Position numbers and translations under genes: made by a program. Below the pieces are notes generated by a model. That model saw nothing but the letters and a program-made list of their open reading frames with translations. It was not told where the DNA came from and did not search any database. Shown here piece by piece: positions 15,095-23,801 of a stretch of DNA of 29,230 nucleotides (positions are counted from its first letter, which is position 1; each line of letters opens with the position of its first letter). The DNA comes from an uncultured bacterium (GTDB lineage: Bacteria; Cyanobacteriota; Vampirovibrionia; Gastranaerophilales; Gastranaerophilaceae), in assembly GCA_900547585.1 (NCBI GenBank), contig URHD01000018.1:1-29230 (forward strand), read 5' to 3'.

Positions 15095-16422
15095 GCTTTT
15101 TAGGTGCTGAGGGTTTATTGCTGTGTGTTTTGAGCACAATTTTTTGCGGATTTTTTGCAGTATCAATCGTTGCAAAAGAAGTTGAACTTCCGTTTAAGAT
15201 TTTACTCGGAATCGGTGCGGGATTCGGAATTTATTCGGTTTTGTACTTCTTTTTAAAAGTTCTGCAGGTTTCTCATTTCGGGGTTTATGTTTTTTGCGAA
15301 ATGGCGGTATTAATTCTTTCTGGCGGCATTTTCTTTGCCCGAAAGAGCAAAATCAACCTGAAAACCCAAAATCCCGAAATATCTATACCGTTTCTTTGTG
15401 CACTGATTATTGGTTTTGCTATTTATATGAAATATTTTATAATCAACGCACTCGGAAGCTGGGACGGATTTAGAATCTGGGGCATAAAAGCAAAATTTTT
15501 ATACGAAATGTCGCCGCTCTGGGAACGGGTTTTTCGGCTTCCTCATTTTATGATGCACAATGACTATCCGCTTTTTGTTCCGGCAAATTTTGCAAGGTTG
15601 TGGCATTACAGCGGAGGTTTTTATTGCGACGCACAGAATATTTTCGGGCTGATTTTCACATTTTCGTCAATATTTTTGCTGTTTTTTGCGCTAAAAACCT
15701 TTAAAAGCAAGGGAATTGCCGCACTTTACGCCTCAATTCTCTCGCTCAGCCCTCTATTTCTTGCAAATGGCGCTGCTCAGGCAGCTGATATCCCGCTTTC
15801 GTTCCTGTATTTATGCTCTGCGGTAGCTCTGGTTCTGTTTTTTGAAAAAAATCAAACCGCATACCTTGCGCTGGGGACTTTCTTTGCCGGGATGAGCGCA
15901 TGGACCAAAAACGAGGGAATGATGTTTTTGCTCGTTTATTGCGGGGTTCTGGGGTGTTATTTTCTCTTTAAAAGGGAATGGAGAAACATTTTAACGCTTT
16001 TTGGGGCTTTTTTGCCGTTTGCTGCGCTTATCGGCGCTTTCAAACACATCGCGCACACACCAAATGACGTAATTCTGGGCATTACAACGCTTAAAACTTA
16101 CAATCACCTTCTGGATATCTCAAAATACCTTCTGGTGGTGAAAACATTCTTTTTCATGCTTTTTACAAGGCTCAATATACTGTTTTTGCTTTTAATACCG
16201 CTCGGTGCGGGTATAGAGATAACTCAGGAGCGCAAAGCACCTTTAATCCTGCTTGTGAGTATATTTTTCCTGATGGCAGTCGGACATTTCCTTATTTATT
16301 TGCTTTCACCGCATGATTTGGACTGGCATTTAGAAAATTCACTGGACAGGATAATGCTCCAGATGCTGCCTTTTAGTATCTTGCTATTAGGATTAGTAAT
16401 TCGGGAAAATAGGACGAAATAA
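15091..16422 (+). CDS. GT-C type membrane glycosyltransferase-like protein
   Basis: A 443-aa polytopic protein with about ten to twelve hydrophobic segments. The first large outward loop contains GSWDGFRIWGIKAKFLYE with D125. An acidic residue in this place is the hallmark of GT-C enzymes (ArnT/PMT/GT39-like), which use polyprenyl-phosphate sugars as donors. Further PMT-like pieces are FVPANFARLWHYSGG and the ANGAAQAADIPLSFLYL and AGMSAWTKNEGMMFLL segments. The acceptor is unknown; a surface polysaccharide, lipid or protein is possible. It is the last gene of the cysS operon. The polyprenyl diphosphate synthase and the ugd/uxs genes elsewhere in the window would fit a pathway that feeds it. 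Confidence 0.65.
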   Translation: MSFLGAEGLLLCVLSTIFCGFFAVSIVAKEVELPFKILLGIGAGFGIYSVLYFFLKVLQVSHFGVYVFCEMAVLILSGGIFFARKSKINLKTQNPEISIPFLCALIIGFAIYMKYFIINALGSWDGFRIWGIKAKFLYEMSPLWERVFRLPHFMMHNDYPLFVPANFARLWHYSGGFYCDAQNIFGLIFTFSSIFLLFFALKTFKSKGIAALYASILSLSPLFLANGAAQAADIPLSFLYLCSAVALVLFFEKNQTAYLALGTFFAGMSAWTKNEGMMFLLVYCGVLGCYFLFKREWRNILTLFGAFLPFAALIGAFKHIAHTPNDVILGITTLKTYNHLLDISKYLLVVKTFFFMLFTRLNILFLLLIPLGAGIEITQERKAPLILLVSIFFLMAVGHFLIYLLSPHDLDWHLENSLDRIMLQMLPFSILLLGLVIRENRTK

Positions 16423-16444
16423 TTATTACTATTTTTTCAATATA

Positions 16445-16460
16445 TGCTAAAATATTAAAA
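16445..16460 (+). promoter_or_regulatory. promoter of the exported OB-fold-like gene
   Basis: Extended -10 TGCTAAAAT (16445-16453), predicted +1 about 16460, then GAAGAGG (16464-16470) before ATG 16479. Confidence 0.55.
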
Positions 16461-16478
16461 AATGAAGAGGAAAATGCA

Positions 16479-17078
16479 ATGAAAAATAAAATTATACTGG
16501 TATTGATGGCTGCGGTGCTGCTTTTGGGCAGTTCTTTTGCGCTGGCTGACAAAACCCAAACTCCCGCAGAAAAAACAAAACAGGAGCTGAAAGTTGTTGA
16601 AAATACCGCAACAAAGCCGGAAAAACCTAAATTTGTAGAAAAGAAAATCAATCCTGCTGATTACACAGCAGTAAAATCACTTGACGTTGTTGCAAATCCG
16701 GGGCAATATGTTGGCAAAAACATAAAAATGGACGCAACATTTGACAAATTCTCAACACTGGGTCTTGATTACACTCCGGCTTACAGAAAAGCAGAAGAAT
16801 TCATATCTTTTCTCATAAAACGCGACGATGTAACTGACCACACTATTCCGCTTTCAGAGATGAAAATATTTCTGTTAAGAGATTATGCAGAAAAGTTCAT
16901 TGACCTTGAATCAGGCGACAAAATCACAATTTACGGCCATGTATTTTCAACAGCGCTAGGCGATCCCTGGGTTGATGTGGATAAATTAATCATCACTGAC
17001 AAAAAGAATAAAACTGCTGATAAAACAAAATCACAGGCAAAAGAACCGGAAAAAGAAACCGAAAAGAAACAACAATAA
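16479..17078 (+). CDS. exported OB-fold-like protein
   Basis: A 199-aa protein with a standard Sec signal peptide: basic start, hydrophobic core, and A-L-A at 21-23 with likely cleavage before D24. The mature part has a Lys/Pro/Glu-rich linker and then a small beta-rich domain (about 62-175). ANPGQYVGKNIKMDATFDKF opens it and GDKITIYGHVFSTALGDPWV closes it, a pattern typical of periplasmic OB-fold proteins. A charged Lys/Glu tail ends the protein. The function is unknown. The DUF3536 gene follows after 37 bases with no terminator between, so they are probably co-transcribed. This is the only protein in the window with a textbook cleavable signal. Confidence 0.7.
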   Translation: MKNKIILVLMAAVLLLGSSFALADKTQTPAEKTKQELKVVENTATKPEKPKFVEKKINPADYTAVKSLDVVANPGQYVGKNIKMDATFDKFSTLGLDYTPAYRKAEEFISFLIKRDDVTDHTIPLSEMKIFLLRDYAEKFIDLESGDKITIYGHVFSTALGDPWVDVDKLIITDKKNKTADKTKSQAKEPEKETEKKQQ

Positions 17079-17115
17079 TTCCGCACGGTTGGAAAGAGAA
17101 AAAGAGGGTTTATAA

Positions 17116-19665
17116 GTGGCAGATAAAGATAAAAACAAGTCCGAAAAGACGAAAAAAGGAAACTACCTTACTATCCACGGGCATTTTTACCAGCCCCCGA
17201 GAGAAAATCCATGGCTTGAGGCTATAGAACAGCAGGACAGCGCGCTTCCGTTCCACGACTGGAATGAAAGAATCAACCTTGAATGCTACAACCCCAATTC
17301 CGCCTCGCGTATTGTAGACAGCAAAAACAAGGTTCTTGATGTTGTAAGCAATTATTCGCTTATGAGTTTCAATTTCGGACCTACGTTGATGTCCTGGATG
17401 GAACATCATGCGCCTTTGACCTACGAAAGAATCATCAAAGCCGATGTCGAAAGCCGTGACCGCTTTTCAGGTCATGGAAATGCAATGGCTCAGGTCTATA
17501 ACCACATCATCATGCCTTTAGCCAATAGGCGCGACAAGGAAACTCAGGTAAAATGGGGCATTCAGGATTTTAAATACAGATACGGACGCGATCCAGAGGG
17601 CATCTGGCTTGCTGAAACGGCTGTTGATGACGAAACCCTTGAAGTTCTTGCTGATAATGGCATAAAATTCACTGTTTTATCCCCTTTTCAGGCGCTTCGC
17701 TGTCGCAAAATAGGCACAAAAGAATGGCAGGACGTCAGCTGGGGAAACATAGACCCTGCACGCCCCTACAGATATTTTATTAAAAACAATCCTGAAAAAT
17801 ACGTGGATTTATTCTTCTATGACGGAGCAATTTCACGCTCGGTCGCTTTTGACAACCTTTTAAAGGACGGAAACAAATTTGCAAAACGCTTAAAAGACGG
17901 CGTTTCAGAATTTCGTGACTATCCGCAGATTGTCAACATCGCAACAGACGGCGAAAGCTACGGTCACCATACAAAATTCGGCGATATGGCACTTTCTTAT
18001 GTTTTGCGCGTAAAAGCAAGAGAAGAAGGCTTTACTTTAACGAATTATCCCGAATATCTTGACAAATTCGGCGTCGAATTCGAGGGCGACATCAAGCAAG
18101 CCTCGTCCTGGAGCTGTTTTCATGGGGTCGGCAGATGGAAAGAAGACTGCGGCTGCTCAACCGGCGGTCAACCCGGCTGGAATCAGCGCTGGAGAAAGCC
18201 ACTGAGGGACGCTTTTGATTATCTGCGCGACAGGTTTATTGAGTTATTTGAAGCTGAGGCACCAAAATACTTCAACAAAGATATCTGGGAAGTCAGAAAT
18301 GACTATATTTCCGTAATCCTCGACAGAAGTGAGCTCAATGTAAAATATTTTCTTAAAAATGTACTCAACCCGGATATTGACGACAGCGGCAAAGCAGCAG
18401 CAATGAAACTTCTGGAAATCCAGCGGCAATCAATGCTTATGTACACGAGCTGCGGGTGGTTTTTCGCTGATATTTCGGGCATAGAAACAACACAGATAAT
18501 GAAATACGCCGCACGCGCAATGCAGCTTGCGGGTGATTTCACAACAGAGGATTTTGAATCTGAATTCTTAAAAATTCTCGACAATGCTCAGAGCAATATT
18601 AAAGAATTTGGCACAGGAAAAGATATTTACGAAAAATTCGTAAAACCTGCTGTTGTTACAATCAAACAAATCGTCAGCCTGTATGCAATTTCCGCGCTGT
18701 ACGAGGATTTTGGCGATGAAAAAACATTCTATTCTTATGATATAAGAAAAATCGACAATAAAGTAGAATCCAGCGGAAAAAACACGCTTTCAGTCGGAAG
18801 AATTGAGGTTCAATCAAAAATTACGCTGGAAAAATATGATATGATTTATGCGCTTTTGAAATTTTCCGGTGAAGATTTCCACTGCGCAATCAAGGAATAC
18901 ACCGATTCGACAGAATACTCAAGGATTCAAAAGGAGCTGATGGAAACCTTCTTGAACCAGCCGTTGACTGAAATTATCAGAAAACTCGACGAAGAATTCG
19001 GAAAAGAATATTACACGCTTAAAAATATCTTCATTGAAGAGCGCAGAAAAATTCTTAACCTGCTTTTACAAAATAAAACAAACAAATTCACGAATCTGTA
19101 CAAAGAAATCTACGAAGAGGGCAAAGGTTCAATCTATCACTACAACAGCCTCGGTCTTGAAGCGCCAAAAGAATTCAAAATCGCGACTGCATACACACTG
19201 AGCCGTGAGTTCAACCTCTTAATGCAGAATTTTGACAAATATCTGCTCCCGCATGACATTCAGGCAGCTATTGATATAAACGAACAGGCGAAAACTATAG
19301 GAATTCAGCTTGACAAGAAAGCCGCAAATACGATTTTCGGAGAAAAGATATACAAAGCGGTTTTTGAGCTTGCTAAAAACCCCGAAATTCACCGTATTGA
19401 AATAATTCTCGACCTTTTCAAATGCGTTGAGCTGCTTGATTTGAATGTTGATATTTCAGAGGCGCAAAATACGTATTTTGTGAAGATGAAAGATTTGCTG
19501 GAGGAATTTGCAGAGCAGCCTGATGATGTCAGGGATGATTATGACCGAAAATTCATTCTGCTTTTGCTTGAGCTCGGAACAAGGCTGAATATTAACACTG
19601 ATTTCTTCAAAGAAAACTTTGATAAAATCATGTCACCGCTTAAAACCGATAATAACAAGGGGTAG
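17116..19665 (+). CDS. glycoside hydrolase family 57-type protein (DUF3536)
   Basis: An 849-aa protein whose N-terminal half is a GH57 (alpha-amylase/4-alpha-glucanotransferase-type) catalytic domain. HGHFYQPPRE (21-30) is the first conserved block. WLAETAVDDETL carries the presumed nucleophile E167. NIATDGESYGHHTKFGD contains the candidate acid/base D278. The C-terminal half matches the DUF3536 arrangement of cyanobacterial and related proteins. It probably acts on glycogen-like alpha-glucan in the cytoplasm, as there is no signal peptide. The start is GTG 17116, needed because the next Met lies beyond the HGHFYQPP block; GAGGG precedes it. Length is normal for the family. Confidence 0.85.
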   Translation: MADKDKNKSEKTKKGNYLTIHGHFYQPPRENPWLEAIEQQDSALPFHDWNERINLECYNPNSASRIVDSKNKVLDVVSNYSLMSFNFGPTLMSWMEHHAPLTYERIIKADVESRDRFSGHGNAMAQVYNHIIMPLANRRDKETQVKWGIQDFKYRYGRDPEGIWLAETAVDDETLEVLADNGIKFTVLSPFQALRCRKIGTKEWQDVSWGNIDPARPYRYFIKNNPEKYVDLFFYDGAISRSVAFDNLLKDGNKFAKRLKDGVSEFRDYPQIVNIATDGESYGHHTKFGDMALSYVLRVKAREEGFTLTNYPEYLDKFGVEFEGDIKQASSWSCFHGVGRWKEDCGCSTGGQPGWNQRWRKPLRDAFDYLRDRFIELFEAEAPKYFNKDIWEVRNDYISVILDRSELNVKYFLKNVLNPDIDDSGKAAAMKLLEIQRQSMLMYTSCGWFFADISGIETTQIMKYAARAMQLAGDFTTEDFESEFLKILDNAQSNIKEFGTGKDIYEKFVKPAVVTIKQIVSLYAISALYEDFGDEKTFYSYDIRKIDNKVESSGKNTLSVGRIEVQSKITLEKYDMIYALLKFSGEDFHCAIKEYTDSTEYSRIQKELMETFLNQPLTEIIRKLDEEFGKEYYTLKNIFIEERRKILNLLLQNKTNKFTNLYKEIYEEGKGSIYHYNSLGLEAPKEFKIATAYTLSREFNLLMQNFDKYLLPHDIQAAIDINEQAKTIGIQLDKKAANTIFGEKIYKAVFELAKNPEIHRIEIILDLFKCVELLDLNVDISEAQNTYFVKMKDLLEEFAEQPDDVRDDYDRKFILLLLELGTRLNINTDFFKENFDKIMSPLKTDNNKG

Positions 19666-19914
19666 GGCAGCTCCGGAGACTCAAATAATTATTAAAGGGC
19701 AAAAAATTCTGCGCAATATTAATTTTTTCAGCCAGATTTGTTGTGCTCATGTTACGATAGCCGGATTTTGTCCATGCGAAGCTGTGAGGCAGTGCTGCGC
19801 CTTAAGGGCAGAACTCGATATGCGTCGAAAAATCAATATTGCTAAATTTTGCTTTGAAAGTTCACAGGAATTGGGCGTTGTAGAAAAATTTGCTTCTATT
19901 TTGTTGGTTTTTCC
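19666..19914. other. convergent intergenic gap with long inverted repeat R3
   Basis: The gap between the DUF3536 gene and lepB (convergent). It contains GCAATATTAATTTTT (19713-19727) and its complement AAAAATCAATATTGC (19828-19842), with one T:C difference and a further AAAATT/AATTTT pairing outside. The 100 bases between are richer in G+C and contain a local GGCAG/CTGCGCC stem. There is no T-run terminator. An open frame crosses it but has no ribosome binding site and no protein-like character. Confidence 0.5.
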
Positions 19915-20544
19915 TTAATATGAAGGGCGCTCAAAATAATCCAGACGATTTAAAGGCCAAAAAAGCACCACCGCACGCCCAATCATCCGTTCTTTTGGCA
20001 AAAGTCCCCAGAACCTTGAATCCTGCGAATTGCCACGATTGTCACCCATCATAAAGTAATGACCTGCTGGAATCTTCATCGGACCGCAGTACATTTCACC
20101 CGAACACGGGATATAGTCCGTATCGCTTAAAATATAAGGCTCATCCAGCGCTTTATCGTTAATAAAAACATGGTATTCTCCGTTAGAATCCTTTTTAATC
20201 TCGAGTTTATCCCCGGGCATTCCGACCACGCGTTTTATATAAGCAATATCCTTGCAGAAAAAGCCGGTCAAACGGGAAAATATTGAAAGTGCGTCAGTTT
20301 TTATTTCTTCAAACGGAGGATAAAAAACCATTATATCACCGCGTTCAGGCGACGAATAAAATCGGGAAAGTCTTTCCACAAAAATCCTGTCACCCTCGAG
20401 AAGCGTCGGATGCATTGAAGCAGAAGGAATCCAGCGGATTTCGCCGAGAAAAAACCTTATTATCACAACCATAACAACCACAAAAACAATGGTTTCGATG
20501 GTTTCTTTTAAACCCGCTTTAATTTTTTCTTTATCTAGCTGCAA
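19915..20544 (-). CDS. lepB: signal peptidase I
   Basis: A membrane serine/lysine protease that removes Sec signal peptides, 209 aa. One N-terminal membrane helix (about 16-34) is followed by the catalytic S43 in IPSASMHPTL. The lysine K104 is in AYIKRVVGMPGD, and the GDNRGNSQDSRFWG box is at 168-181. It starts at TTG 20544 with GAGGAT 7 bases upstream; no ATG exists before the membrane helix. It is the last gene of the ugd-uxs-polyprenyl synthase-lepB run, 25 bases after the previous stop. Confidence 0.93.
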   Translation of the reverse strand: MQLDKEKIKAGLKETIETIVFVVVMVVIIRFFLGEIRWIPSASMHPTLLEGDRIFVERLSRFYSSPERGDIMVFYPPFEEIKTDALSIFSRLTGFFCKDIAYIKRVVGMPGDKLEIKKDSNGEYHVFINDKALDEPYILSDTDYIPCSGEMYCGPMKIPAGHYFMMGDNRGNSQDSRFWGLLPKERMIGRAVVLFWPLNRLDYFERPSY

Positions 20545-20569
20545 TTTTCTATCCTCTGTAAATATTTTA

Positions 20570-21457
20570 TCATTGATTTATGATTCTGCACAAATCACAG
20601 ATTGCTTTCTTATACTGATTATCCTCAATAAAAGCAATATTTTCAATAGCCCTGCCTGTGTATAATTCAATCAGATTTTTTGTTTTCTCAATAGCTGCGC
20701 TGTTCTGGATTGCTTCGGCTGTCGGCATTTTTTGAGTTAATTCTTTATAATAAATTATTGGAGCCGTTTTTATATTGTTTTTTATATCTTCCTCAATCCC
20801 GCAGATGTCATTTTTTATTTGAAAAGCAATGCCAAAATTCAGCGCGAATGCTTCAATTTCCTTTTTGTGCGCAATTTCATTCTCCAACAGCGCCATAGCG
20901 CTAACAATTCCCGCTCTGAAAAGCTCGGCAGTCTTATTTTTGGATTTTTCTATGTACTGTTCAATAGTTACTTCAGAATCTTTTTCAAAATATTGGCCAA
21001 TTTCACCGGAAATTAGGTTTGAAATCGAATTCGCATGGATTTTTATCACCTCAGCCGACCCCGGCTCAGAAAGAGCCTCCAATGCAAGCGAGAGAAGATA
21101 ATCACCTGCAAGTACCGCCATTTTGTTGTCATAAAGATTATTCAGCGCGGGCAAAGAATGGCGAAAAGCCGCATTATCAATAATATCGTCATGCAAAAGC
21201 GTTGCATTGTGAATCATTTCGGTTGCAAAGGCAAGCAGGTAGTGTTTTTCTTCAATTTTAAACCCCATTGATTTTAAAATCAGAAAAATCAATGCAGGAC
21301 GGAGACGTTTGCCCTTTTTAGAAAAATAAAAATTCAGAACTTCACCGAATTTTGGCGGAATTTCTTTTTTTATACGCGATTCAAAACATTTATCAAAAAA
21401 AGAAAATTCCTTTTCTATACATTTAATTATCTTAAAATATTCTGCGCTGCTAACCAA
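20570..21457 (-). CDS. polyprenyl diphosphate synthase-like protein, altered second motif
   Basis: Trans-isoprenyl diphosphate synthases extend allylic diphosphates with isopentenyl diphosphate to make quinone tails or lipid carriers. The 295-aa protein keeps KGKRLRP (48-54) and the first aspartate-rich motif in LLHDDIIDNA (D90, D91, D94). KTAELF and the FQI strand are also present. The second motif, normally DDxxD, reads NDICG (216-220), so two of three aspartates are missing, which should weaken magnesium binding for IPP. It may be a regulatory or heteromeric subunit, or a divergent enzyme with a nearby EED (222-224) compensating. It starts at TTG 21457, three bases after the uxs stop. Confidence 0.75.
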   Translation of the reverse strand: MVSSAEYFKIIKCIEKEFSFFDKCFESRIKKEIPPKFGEVLNFYFSKKGKRLRPALIFLILKSMGFKIEEKHYLLAFATEMIHNATLLHDDIIDNAAFRHSLPALNNLYDNKMAVLAGDYLLSLALEALSEPGSAEVIKIHANSISNLISGEIGQYFEKDSEVTIEQYIEKSKNKTAELFRAGIVSAMALLENEIAHKKEIEAFALNFGIAFQIKNDICGIEEDIKNNIKTAPIIYYKELTQKMPTAEAIQNSAAIEKTKNLIELYTGRAIENIAFIEDNQYKKAICDLCRIINQ

Positions 21458-21460
21458 ACC

Positions 21461-22396
21461 CTAATCCTTTATTTTCAGCTTAAAATACTCGATTGTTTTT
21501 AGCAATCCGTCATGCAGCGAAGTTTTCGGGCGCCAGTTGAGTTTTTCCGCAGCAAGCGTCAAATCCGGACGCCGCTGGGTCGGATCATCGGACGGCAGAG
21601 GGAGATAAACAAGTTTTGATTTTGAGCCGGTAATTTCCAGAATATTTTGGGCAAATTCGTTTATTGTCCGCTCAGAATCATTCCCCAGATTCACCGGCCC
21701 TGTGAAGTTTTCGGTATTCATCATCCTGATCAGGCCCTCAATCAAATCATCAACAAAACAAAATGAACGCGTCTGGCTTCCGTCGCCGTAAATCGTAATA
21801 TCCTCGCCTTTCAGAGCCTGAACAATGAAATTTGAAACCACGCGCCCGTCGTTAATATCCATTTTAGGGCCATAAGTGTTAAAAATTCTGATAATTTTTA
21901 TATCCGTTTTGTTTTGCCGGTAAAAATCGCACATGAGCGTTTCAGCAGCGCGTTTTCCCTCGTCGTAGCAGCTTCTGACGCCGTTTATATTAACATTTCC
22001 CCAGTAGGTTTCGGTCTGTGGGTGAACTTTCGGGTCGCCATAGACTTCGGAGGTTGAAGCCTGTAAAAGCCTTGCCCCGCAGTTTTGTGCGAGCTCAAGC
22101 ATGTTCAAAATACCGATTACAGAAGTTTTAAAAGTTTTTATGGGGTCATGTTGATAATGCGGAGGGCTCGCCGGGCAGGCAAGGTTATAAATCATCTCAA
22201 CATCCGCAGAAAAAGCGTCAACAATATCATGTTCAACAAATTCAAAGTCCGGATTTGGCAGCAAATGCTTTATATTCTCAATACTGCCTGTAAAAAGGTT
22301 ATCAAGGCATATTACTTTGTTACCCTCGTTGAGGAGGCGTTCGCAGAGGTTGCTGCCAATAAATCCCGCGCCGCCGGTTACTAAAATTTTCTTCAT
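21461..22396 (-). CDS. uxs: UDP-glucuronate decarboxylase (UDP-xylose synthase)
   Basis: An extended SDR enzyme that oxidises and decarboxylates UDP-glucuronate to UDP-xylose with bound NAD. The 311-aa protein has the Rossmann motif GGAGFIGSNL (8-17) and the family-specific YNLACPASPPHYQHDPIKT (70-88). The STSEVYGDP block and the catalytic pair Y144 and K148 in RSCYDEGKR also match. The fit to the Uxs subfamily is very close. Its start overlaps the ugd stop by 4 bases, so its substrate is made by the preceding gene. It should feed xylose or a derivative into an envelope glycan. Confidence 0.92.
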   Translation of the reverse strand: MKKILVTGGAGFIGSNLCERLLNEGNKVICLDNLFTGSIENIKHLLPNPDFEFVEHDIVDAFSADVEMIYNLACPASPPHYQHDPIKTFKTSVIGILNMLELAQNCGARLLQASTSEVYGDPKVHPQTETYWGNVNINGVRSCYDEGKRAAETLMCDFYRQNKTDIKIIRIFNTYGPKMDINDGRVVSNFIVQALKGEDITIYGDGSQTRSFCFVDDLIEGLIRMMNTENFTGPVNLGNDSERTINEFAQNILEITGSKSKLVYLPLPSDDPTQRRPDLTLAAEKLNWRPKTSLHDGLLKTIEYFKLKIKD

Positions 22397-23700
22397 TCAG
22401 GCTTTCTCCCTACGCAAATATAGTCAAAACCATATTTTTTCATTGTTTCAACATTATACTGGTTTCGTCCGTCAAAAATCAGAGGCGATTTGAGCTTGTT
22501 TTTTATCAGCTCAAAATCAGGATTTCTGAATTCGTTCCATTCTGTTGCAAGAATAAGCGCATCAGCGCCCTCCAGTGCTTCATACGCAGATTCTGAATAT
22601 TTAATTGAACCCCCGAAGATAGATTTTGCGCTCTCAACAGCCTTCGGGTCAAAAGCCTGTATTTTTGCGCCTGCTTTTGTGAGTTCATTTATAATTGTAA
22701 TCGCCGGAGCCTCCCTCATGTCGTTGGTATTGGGCTTAAATGCCAATCCCCAGAGCGCAAACGTCATGCCAGACAAATCGCGGCCCAGTTTTTTGAAAAT
22801 TTTATTTATAAAGATATAGCGCTGGCGAAGATTTATGTTGTCGCATGCAATTAGCATTTCGCAGGTATAGCCTTTTTCTTTAGAGAGCGACATAAGCGCT
22901 TTCACGTCTTTAGGGAAGCAAGAACCGCCATAACCCAGCCCCGGAAAGAGAAATAATGAGCCGATTCTTTTGTCTGCGCACATGCCTTTTCGAACCATTT
23001 CGGCGTTTGCACCGATATTTTCACAAATATTCGCAATTTCATTTGCATAAGAAATTTTTACCGCCAAAAAGGCATTCGCCGCGTATTTTGTCATTTCTGC
23101 GGACTTGATATCCATTGTAATAACAGGGTTTCCGGTTCTTAGGAAAGGGGAATATATTTCGTTCATGATTTTTGCGGATTCTTCGGTTTCTGCGCCGATA
23201 ATTACTCTGTCAGGCTTCAAAAAGTCCTCAACAGCCGCGCCCTGTTTTAAAAATTCCGGATTTGAAACAACATCAAAAGCGCATCCGGTTTTATTTTTGA
23301 TAATTTCGCCTATTTTTTCGCAGGTGCCGACAGGAACCGTGGATTTGTTGACAATCACCTTGTATTCGTTCATTGAAGCAGCGATTTGTTCTGCTACCTC
23401 AAAAACAGCGCTCAAATCAGCCGAACCGTCTTCTTTTTGAGGGGTTCCTACAGCAATAAAGCAGACTTTGCTGTGTTTAACGGCAAAATCAAGGTCATCA
23501 GTAAATTTCAGTCTGTTTTCTCTGACATTTTCAAGAATCAGACTATCAAGACCGGGTTCAAAAATCGGAATTATGCCTTTTTCGAGTTTTTTGAGTTTTT
23601 CTGTATCTTTGTCAACACAGATTACGTCATTTCCCATTGATGCAAAACAAGTTCCGGCGACCAACCCGACATACCCTGTTCCAATTACGCAAAGCTTCAT
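22393..23700 (-). CDS. ugd: UDP-glucose 6-dehydrogenase
   Basis: The enzyme oxidises UDP-glucose to UDP-glucuronate with two NAD. The 435-aa protein has the N-terminal Rossmann fold MKLCVIGTGYVGLVAG, then VGTPQKEDGSADL. The NKSTVPVGT and NPEFLKQGAAVEDF segments follow. The catalytic C261 is in GYGGSCFPKD. I use ATG 23700 (GGGAG 6 bases upstream), not the longer open frame to 23847. The extra 49 residues are hydrophobic, unlike the family, and overlap the divergent promoter region. It is the first gene of the four-gene minus-strand operon. Confidence 0.95.
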   Translation of the reverse strand: MKLCVIGTGYVGLVAGTCFASMGNDVICVDKDTEKLKKLEKGIIPIFEPGLDSLILENVRENRLKFTDDLDFAVKHSKVCFIAVGTPQKEDGSADLSAVFEVAEQIAASMNEYKVIVNKSTVPVGTCEKIGEIIKNKTGCAFDVVSNPEFLKQGAAVEDFLKPDRVIIGAETEESAKIMNEIYSPFLRTGNPVITMDIKSAEMTKYAANAFLAVKISYANEIANICENIGANAEMVRKGMCADKRIGSLFLFPGLGYGGSCFPKDVKALMSLSKEKGYTCEMLIACDNINLRQRYIFINKIFKKLGRDLSGMTFALWGLAFKPNTNDMREAPAITIINELTKAGAKIQAFDPKAVESAKSIFGGSIKYSESAYEALEGADALILATEWNEFRNPDFELIKNKLKSPLIFDGRNQYNVETMKKYGFDYICVGRKPE

Positions 23701-23725
23701 TGCAAACTCCCATTTTATAAAACTC

Positions 23726-23741
23726 ACAATAAATCTTATCA
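23726..23741 (-). promoter_or_regulatory. promoter of ugd operon
   Basis: Minus-strand extended -10 TGATAAGAT (23741-23733), predicted +1 about 23726, leaving a 26-base leader that holds GGGAG. It directly abuts the divergent shared motif at 23749-23780. Confidence 0.5.
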
Positions 23742-23748
23742 CAAAACA

Positions 23749-23785
23749 GGCAATTTTTTGTGTGAAATTTACTTTATATAAATAA
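23749..23785 (+). promoter_or_regulatory. shared upstream motif, copy 2
   Basis: GGCAATTTTTTG (23749-23760), 9 bases, TACTTTATATA (23770-23780), matching the block before the L,D-transpeptidase gene. The Shine-Dalgarno AAGGGAG (23783-23789) follows almost at once. If TTATATA were the -10, +1 (about 23788) would fall inside the ribosome site, so the block may instead be an operator, or the real -10 lies slightly upstream. Confidence 0.5.
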
Positions 23786-23801
23786 GGGAGAAAAATTAAC
23801 C

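Noticed and set aside
19619..19918. Plus-strand frame of 99 codons after the DUF3536 gene
   Set aside because: It begins inside the previous gene, has no ribosome site, and crosses the R3 inverted repeat. The sequence looks non-coding.
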